DNA from: an uncultured Collinsella sp.
GTDB lineage: Bacteria > Actinomycetota > Coriobacteriia > Coriobacteriales > Coriobacteriaceae
Direction: 5' to 3'
Assembly: GCA_900540895.1 (NCBI GenBank)
Contig: UQHV01000006.1
Coordinates: forward strand, 40,779-104,778
Length of the DNA stretch: 64,000 bases
The position numbers and the translations under genes are program-made. Below are positions 59,231 to 64,000 of the stretch, in pieces. Numbering within the stretch: the first letter of the stretch is position 1; every line of letters begins with the position of its first letter. A model generated the notes under the pieces. That model did not search any database. It was not told the DNA's origin and saw only the letters and a program-made list of their open reading frames with translations.

Positions 59231-60166
59231 ATGTCCAACCATCAGCACACGCTTATCATCGACGGCACCTCGGGCATCAGCGGCGACATGACCGTCGCGG
59301 CCCTGCTCGACTTGGGCGCCAGCGAGGAGCACCTGCGCGAACAGCTCGCCACGCTGCCGGTCGACGGCTTTTCGATCTCCGTGACGCGCGTAAACAAGCA
59401 TGGCATCGACGCCTGCGATTTCGACGTCCAGCTTGCAGAGGAGCTCGAGAACCACGACCACGATATGGCCTGGCTCTACGGCAACGAAACAGCTGTCGAG
59501 CACACGCACGAGCACGAGCACGGGCATGAGCATGAGCATCACCATCATGATCATGGCGGGCACGAACACGAGCACTGCCATGAGCACGACCATGAGGGCC
59601 ACGCCCATGAGCACGAGGATCATCACCACACCCACCACCATCATCACCGCTCCCTGGCCGACGTCACCGAGATTATCGTCGGCTCTCAGCTGAGTGACGG
59701 CGCCAAGCGTCGCGCGCTCGCCATCTTTACCGCGCTCGCCGCCGCCGAGGCCAAGGCTCACGGCAAAACGCCCGACACCGTCATGTTCCACGAGGTGGGC
59801 GCCGTCGACTCCATCGTCGACGTCTGCTCTGTCGCCATCTGCCTCGATGACCTGGGCATTGAGGATATCGTGGTCGAGTCGCTTTCCGAGGGCCACGGCA
59901 CCATCCACTGCGCCCACGGCCTCATGCCCATTCCCGTCCCCGCTGTCGTCAACCTGTGCCAGGCGGGCAATATCGCCCTCACGCCTGCACCGGTCGCCGG
60001 CGAGCTCGTGACGCCCACGGGCGCCGCCATCGTCGCCGCGCTGCGCACGTCCGACCAACTGCCCTCACGCTACCGCATCGAAGCCGTCGGCTACGGCGCC
60101 GGCAAGCGCCCCTACGAGGGTTGCTCCGGCACGCTCCGCTGTCTGCTCGTTCACGTGGATGCATAG
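59231..60166 (+). CDS. larC: Nickel insertion protein LarC, N-terminal part only
   Basis: A 311-aa LarC: DGTSGISGDMTVAALLDLGA at the start, FHEVGAVDSIVDV, ELVTPTGAAIVAAL, and an extreme His-rich loop (residues about 90-145, dozens of His with Glu/Asp) that would bind nickel. Full LarC proteins run to about 400-420 aa; here the protein stops right at the end of the LarC1 part (GYGAGKRPYEGCSGTLRC...). In Lactiplantibacillus plantarum LarC2 is reached by ribosomal frameshift, but no LarC2-like frame follows here because the tetR start comes three bases later. AAGGAG six bases before the ATG 59231. Confidence 0.88.
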   Translation: MSNHQHTLIIDGTSGISGDMTVAALLDLGASEEHLREQLATLPVDGFSISVTRVNKHGIDACDFDVQLAEELENHDHDMAWLYGNETAVEHTHEHEHGHEHEHHHHDHGGHEHEHCHEHDHEGHAHEHEDHHHTHHHHHRSLADVTEIIVGSQLSDGAKRRALAIFTALAAAEAKAHGKTPDTVMFHEVGAVDSIVDVCSVAICLDDLGIEDIVVESLSEGHGTIHCAHGLMPIPVPAVVNLCQAGNIALTPAPVAGELVTPTGAAIVAALRTSDQLPSRYRIEAVGYGAGKRPYEGCSGTLRCLLVHVDA

Positions 60167-60168
60167 CC

Positions 60169-60708
60169 ATGGATGCCCGCAAAGAAAAAAGCCGCACTGC
60201 CATCGTTGCGGCGTTCTCCGAGCTGCTACGCGAAGAGGACTACGGCAAGATTACCGTCGGCGACATCATCGCGCGCGCTCACGTAGGCCGCGCGACATTC
60301 TACGGCCTCTTTAAGAGCAAAGACGACCTACTGTCCGAGCTCGTGAGCGACATCTGCACCCATGCCCTCGACGACGATGGCACACCGCTCGACGACCCAC
60401 TCGTGCAGATCGAGCATATTCTCAACAATCTCTGGGAGCGTCGCCAGGGCGTCCGAGCCCTCGTAGCCGGCGCCGGCTCACGCGTCTTCGCCGACTGTTT
60501 ACGCAAGACCATCATGTCACGAGCAGCCGAAACCGTCCCCGCCGACCCCACGGGCCCCGCTGGCACCATGGACCGCAGTTTCTTACTACACCACATAGCC
60601 TCAAGCTTCGTAGGAATGGTCCAATGGTGGGCCTGGCACAACTTCGAAGCCCCAAAAGAGGACGTAGCCAAAGACTACCTATCAGCCATAAAACCCCTCT
60701 TCAACTAA
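60169..60708 (+). CDS. TetR-family regulator, probably of the lar locus
   Basis: A 179-aa regulator: helix-turn-helix at residues 10-55 (AIVAAFSELLREEDYGKITVG shortened here, ARAHVGRATFYGLFKSKDDL) and a helical C-terminal domain like the TetR_C_24-type families. Begins three bases after the larC stop, so it is co-transcribed with larB-larC. Its likely targets are the palindromes at 58346-58393 (inference). The ligand might be lactate. Confidence 0.85.
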   Translation: MDARKEKSRTAIVAAFSELLREEDYGKITVGDIIARAHVGRATFYGLFKSKDDLLSELVSDICTHALDDDGTPLDDPLVQIEHILNNLWERRQGVRALVAGAGSRVFADCLRKTIMSRAAETVPADPTGPAGTMDRSFLLHHIASSFVGMVQWWAWHNFEAPKEDVAKDYLSAIKPLFN

Positions 60709-60864
60709 GTAAGAAGCTCATCCCAAAGCATCGCCCCAACCCAGGCCGCCACGCATCCCAAAGTGTCACTCGCACCTCAAAGCGCCTAACAACAAAGTGC
60801 CCACCACATCCAAATTCAGATATATATGTTGGTTGCTTGTTCGAACGCAACTGGATTCCCGCAG

Positions 60865-60991
60865 GGTCCGGCATAGGTTAACTTTCCGCCGCACTCCGCA
60901 GGACGCAAGAAGCTCCCGCCGCACGAAGTGCGCAGCGGGAGCTTCTTGCATGTCCGAGGACGCGGCGGAAAGTTAACCTATGCCGGACCCG
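60865..60991. repeat. Nested inverted repeat between convergent tetR and larD-like genes
   Basis: Outer arms of 29 bp (60865-60893 and 60963-60991) are exact reverse complements. An inner stem, GCAAGAAGCTCCCGC with GCGGGAGCTTCTTGC (60906-60920, 60936-60950), carries the loop hairpin CGCAC-GAA-GTGCG. Probably serves as terminator for both convergent operons. Its inner part is the first of three copies of a repeat also found at 63686 and 63925. Confidence 0.75.
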
Positions 60992-61014
60992 GGCGTTATA
61001 TCAATTGTTTTGGA

Positions 61015-61746
61015 CTAGAACATGCCCAAGAAACCATGCACAAACAGCGCGGCCAGAGCGGCACCGATAAACGGTGCGATGCCAGGAACGAGCAGGCCGT
61101 ACTTCCAGTTGTTGTCAGCCTTGTTCTTGATCGGCAGCACCTGATAGGCCATGCGAGGACCAAGGTCACGGGCCTGGTTCATGGCGAAGCCGGTGATGCC
61201 GCCCATGCCCATGCCAACGGCCCAAACGATCAGGCCGACGCAGATGGCGAGCATCAGGACGTTCTCGCCAGCACGGTTAGCAGCAGCAAGGATGGCGCTG
61301 ATGAACACAAAGGTGCAGATAGCCTCGCAGAAGAAATTACGGGCATAGTTGGTGCCCTCGGTGGTGGGGTTGGTCGAGAAGATGTTGCGCTGGGCAATGG
61401 GGTCGACGACGCCGTCGGAAGCCTTGAACTCATCGGCATACATCAACCACGCGATCACGGCACCCGCAAAGCCGCCGAGCATATCGGCAATCATGAAGGG
61501 AATGCAGCTGCTCCACGGCACCAGGCCTACGATGCACTGGGCAAGCACCATGGCGGGGTTCATGCACACGGCGCCGCCAAAGATAAACAGAGCGACCGAG
61601 ATGCCAAAAGACCAGGTGGTGATGGCAAACATGTGGCCGGAGCCCTGATACTTGGTGCCCTTGAGCACCGTATCGCAGTGCACGCCCACGCCAAAGATGA
61701 TCATGAGGGCAGTTGCGCCGAATTCGCAGAGGAGTTTGGTAAGCAT
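61015..61746 (-). CDS. Aquaglyceroporin (MIP family), LarD-like lactate/glycerol channel
   Basis: A 243-aa channel with six hydrophobic helices. First half-helix motif MNPAMV is canonical. The second, normally NPARD, is NQARD (GFAMNQARDLGPR). 49 nt downstream of larA on the same strand, so a lactate channel like LarD of Lactiplantibacillus is the best guess; glycerol facilitator is the alternative. The start ATG is preceded by AAAGATAAGG. Confidence 0.85.
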   Translation of the reverse strand: MLTKLLCEFGATALMIIFGVGVHCDTVLKGTKYQGSGHMFAITTWSFGISVALFIFGGAVCMNPAMVLAQCIVGLVPWSSCIPFMIADMLGGFAGAVIAWLMYADEFKASDGVVDPIAQRNIFSTNPTTEGTNYARNFFCEAICTFVFISAILAAANRAGENVLMLAICVGLIVWAVGMGMGGITGFAMNQARDLGPRMAYQVLPIKNKADNNWKYGLLVPGIAPFIGAALAALFVHGFLGMF

Positions 61747-61795
61747 AAAACCTTATCTTTCTTGTCGGTTAAAAACGATTCGTTTAGGCCGCGCA

Positions 61796-63073
61796 CTAGT
61801 GCTGCGCGACGACAACGCCCAGGCCATCGGGAATAACGGCAACCTTGGCATCGGCACCCTTCATCTCAAAGGCGAGCTTGAGCGCCTCCTCGATAGTGTT
61901 GACCGGCGTCATGTGCATATCCTTGAGCATCTGGTGATCGCACAGGTCGGTGACCATAATCACAGGGTGATGCGCCAGGATGCGGGCGAAGATCTGGCTC
62001 GTCCACTGGTCGGGCAGGGTCTCGTCCTTAGGACGGTCGATGCAGGCGCGCTCAAACTCCGCAGGATCGTTGTCAGCGATGTTGTGATAGAAGCCCTCGC
62101 CACCGTGACCGTCGGCACAACCGGCGACATCGATGATCACGCCGCCCTCGGGAAGCGTGGCCTCGGCAGAGCACATGCCCTTCACGGCCTGGTAGATGTT
62201 CTGGTCGAGCGGGTAGCCGCCGTTGGTGGTAATGGCGATCTCGCACTCGACGGGCTCAACGCCGGCAAGGCTCTTCACGAACTCGCAGCCAGCCTCGTGC
62301 GCCTTGTGGATGTCGCCGGCAAAGGAGCCGATGACCTCGTGCTTGCCGTTGAGCACCACGTTGAGCACAAAGGCAAGGTGAGCCATCTCGGCAGCGGCAA
62401 ACATGTCCTCGCTCACGTGGTTGTGGCACAGGTTGCCGGCACGCGAATGGGAATCGTTCACAAACTGACCGTTGTGGTTGTACATGATGGTCTTGTAGCT
62501 GGCGATACCAGGCAGGACGGACTTGCGGCTACCAGAGAAACCTGCAAAGAAGTGCGGCTCAATAAAGCCCTCGGCAAGCAGCAGATCGCAATCGGCGGCA
62601 ATCTTGTTGATGATGCACTCGCCACCAGAAGGCAGGGTGCCAATCTTTTTCATCATGCTGTCATCAGTCGCAACGTGCATAACGATTTCCTCGTTAGCAA
62701 CGATCTCCTCGCCGTACTTGTTGACGAGCTCCTCGTGCGTCGACGGACGGTGCATACCCGTAGCAACCAAAATACGCACGCGAGCCTCGGGCGCAGCGGA
62801 ATGGATGTGATGCAGCAGAATAGGCATCGTTACACGCGAGGGAACGGGACGCGTATGGTCGGAGCTAATGATGACAATATCCTTCTTGCCAGCACAAAGC
62901 TCCTCGAGCGAAGGCGAGCCATAAGGGTTGGCAAGCGACTCCTCTACCAGCTCTTCCTGCGATTTCGTGGTCTTAAACTCGTTTTGATGACCCTCCATCA
63001 CACCAGCGAAGTTCTTATCCTCGAGCTCCAAATGCAACGTCTTGTGGTCAAACGGCAGTTCACATTCAAACAA
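61796..63073 (-). CDS. larA: Lactate racemase (nickel-pincer enzyme)
   Basis: Interconverts D- and L-lactate using the Lar nickel-pincer cofactor. Motifs: VIISSDHTRPVPS, ATGMHRPSTHEEL, GFIEPHFFAGFSGSRKSVLPGI. Taking the TTG at 63073 (GGAAGAGGG nine bases upstream) as start gives 425 aa and places His108, His174, Lys184 (cofactor tether) and His200 at exactly the numbers known for L. plantarum LarA, which supports this start over longer frames. First gene of larA-larD-like. The cofactor genes larB and larC face it; larE is not in the window. Confidence 0.95.
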   Translation of the reverse strand: MFECELPFDHKTLHLELEDKNFAGVMEGHQNEFKTTKSQEELVEESLANPYGSPSLEELCAGKKDIVIISSDHTRPVPSRVTMPILLHHIHSAAPEARVRILVATGMHRPSTHEELVNKYGEEIVANEEIVMHVATDDSMMKKIGTLPSGGECIINKIAADCDLLLAEGFIEPHFFAGFSGSRKSVLPGIASYKTIMYNHNGQFVNDSHSRAGNLCHNHVSEDMFAAAEMAHLAFVLNVVLNGKHEVIGSFAGDIHKAHEAGCEFVKSLAGVEPVECEIAITTNGGYPLDQNIYQAVKGMCSAEATLPEGGVIIDVAGCADGHGGEGFYHNIADNDPAEFERACIDRPKDETLPDQWTSQIFARILAHHPVIMVTDLCDHQMLKDMHMTPVNTIEEALKLAFEMKGADAKVAVIPDGLGVVVAQH

Positions 63074-63679
63074 TGACGAGCGCCCTCTTCCTTTCAACTG
63101 ACACACTAGATAAACCGTTGGAAGGATACGCCGCTCACCGAAAAACACCACCGTCCACCGACTCATTAACACAACGTTCATATTTGGCCCACAACAAAAC
63201 GGCCGCGATCCCAAACGGGACCGCAGCCGCCTGTAAAAGACACTATGGGCAGGATGGTCAACGCAATGCCGAGACGAACGTCCACCCCGATGGCATGCGC
63301 GCGTAAGTCATCTTGCATAAATACGTCAACTAATTGCATATAATGGCGCATGGATTTCTAGCCGTAACAGGGTAGTACCCTCCGGAGCGTGCATTTTTGC
63401 GAGTATTCAGCATCGCGGGATAAGATTTTGGTGTCAAAAGTCTTTCAAAAGGTAGATAGTCCTCATGACTCGTCCCATCTGGATAGCATGCGGCGAGAAA
63501 CCAGCCGTATACGGGCATCGCCAAGGCCCAATTGTCGTGCAAAAGCATCAACAAAGGCAGCGAAAGCCGGCTATGGCCTTATGCATCAATCTTTGGCTGC
63601 TGAGAACTCCGTTTTTTGCACGTCGCCCCAAGCACCACCCTCACCCAGCGGCTGATCCGCCAAAGGTCGGACATCGCAG
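63074..63679. other. Non-coding region upstream of larA
   Basis: Must contain the larA promoter; a TTGACG (minus strand, 63324-63329) is the best -35-like match but its -10 is poor. A GC-rich hairpin (GGCCGCGATCCC with GGGACCGCAGCC, about 63199-63229) precedes T-rich sequence on the minus strand. Short open frames exist on both strands at 63330-63749 but none has a convincing ribosome site or recognisable product, so no gene is called. Confidence 0.5.
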
Positions 63680-63685
63680 GGCCCG

Positions 63686-64000
63686 CCATAGGTTTACTTT
63701 TAGGCACACTCCACAGGACGCAAGAAGCCCTCGCCGCACTCCACATTAGGCGCGAAGCGCACTTTATTTTCATCAGCTTTAATCCCTGAAGACCGAGGAA
63801 GAAGGGGCCCGATGGGTCTCCCCCTGAATGCATTCCGCAGCACGAAGCCCTTTCCAAACGCGCGAAGCGCGCCTTTATTTCCCCAGCAAGTAATCCACCG
63901 AAGACCGGACATCGTAGGGGCCGCCGTTTGTTTTCTTTCCGGCGCATTCCGCAGGACGCAAGAAGCCCTCGCCGCACGAAGTGCGCAGCGAGGGCTTCTT
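63686..64000. repeat. Degenerate repeat array with CGCAGGACGCAAGAAGC units
   Basis: The sequence around 63686-63740 and 63925-64000 repeats the element at 60872: about 55 bp ending in CAGGACGCAAGAAGC and CGCCGCAC. The last copy includes the hairpin AAGAAGCCCTCGC/GCGAGGGCTTCTT. Between them a second direct repeat, GCGCGAAGCGC plus TTTATT and GAAGACCG, occurs at about 63750 and 63859, roughly 108 bp apart. Continues past the right edge. Confidence 0.65.

Noticed and set aside
60120..60260. LarC2 reached by frameshift past the larC stop
   Set aside because: All frames after the stop were considered; the sequence is the TetR helix-turn-helix and nothing resembles LarC2.
63330..63749. Small open frames of 74-94 codons on both strands upstream of larA
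   Set aside because: They overlap each other, lack good ribosome sites and have no recognisable domain; part of the sequence is repeat DNA.

Overview
The window looks like a chromosome segment from a Collinsella-type Coriobacteriia (gut Actinomycetota). This is inferred from the high GC, the Feo, Kdp, Gat and lactate racemase gene content, LPXTG pili with a class C sortase, and a glutamine synthetase/GlnR-like pair. I had no database search, so the genus is a judgement. No phage, insertion sequence, CRISPR array, rRNA or tRNA was found. The one classical RNA gene is the 5' end of a tmRNA (ssrA), cut by the left edge on the minus strand.

Layout, left to right. (1) 1-4300: ssrA 5' end, an unknown small protein, a PIN toxin with a RelB/DinJ-like antitoxin, and a P1B-type ATPase with a small partner protein under an iron-box-like promoter. 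(2) 4300-8060: the gatCAB amidotransferase operon, ending in a terminator and a 41-bp inverted repeat. (3) 8060-17200: a pilus locus with a class C sortase, a small hydrophobic/basic peptide facing a putative small RNA, a shaft pilin, a minor pilin and a large beta-helix tip protein. (4) 17500-29400: a HAD phosphatase, an MFS transporter, moaA and a moaC-mobB fusion, a nuclease-like protein, a heterodimeric ABC exporter and a MATE exporter with a MerR-type promoter. (5) 29400-34800: a broken antitoxin, an intact PIN toxin-antitoxin pair, ligA and an HtrA protease. (6) 34900-43200: glnA with an atypical OmpR-type regulator (GlnR-like), LacI and GntR regulators, a Schlafen/AlbA-type regulator and an old-yellow-enzyme type oxidoreductase. 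(7) 43300-51650: kdpFABC divergent from kdpDE. (8) 51680-55120: feoA-feoA-feoB plus a Cys-rich FeoB partner. (9) 55250-58320: an HPr-like protein, aspS and serB. (10) 58340-63080: a lactate racemase locus, larB-larC-tetR facing larA-larD-like. (11) 63100-64000: non-coding, repeat-rich.

The strongest links between genes are these. The P1B ATPase pair and the feo genes share a promoter element, which suggests one iron regulon. LarA, LarB, a LarC lacking its C-terminal domain and an aquaglyceroporin form a nickel-pincer lactate racemase system. Nitrogen control by the GlnR-like regulator is supported by a GlnR-box-like site upstream of glnA.

The intergenic DNA is unusually full of small palindromic repeats. 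At least three families recur here (63, 33 and 42 bp), together with palindromes built on GGGAC-N-GTCCC, a three-copy 55-bp element and several unique long inverted repeats. Most sit next to stop codons and probably act as or near terminators.
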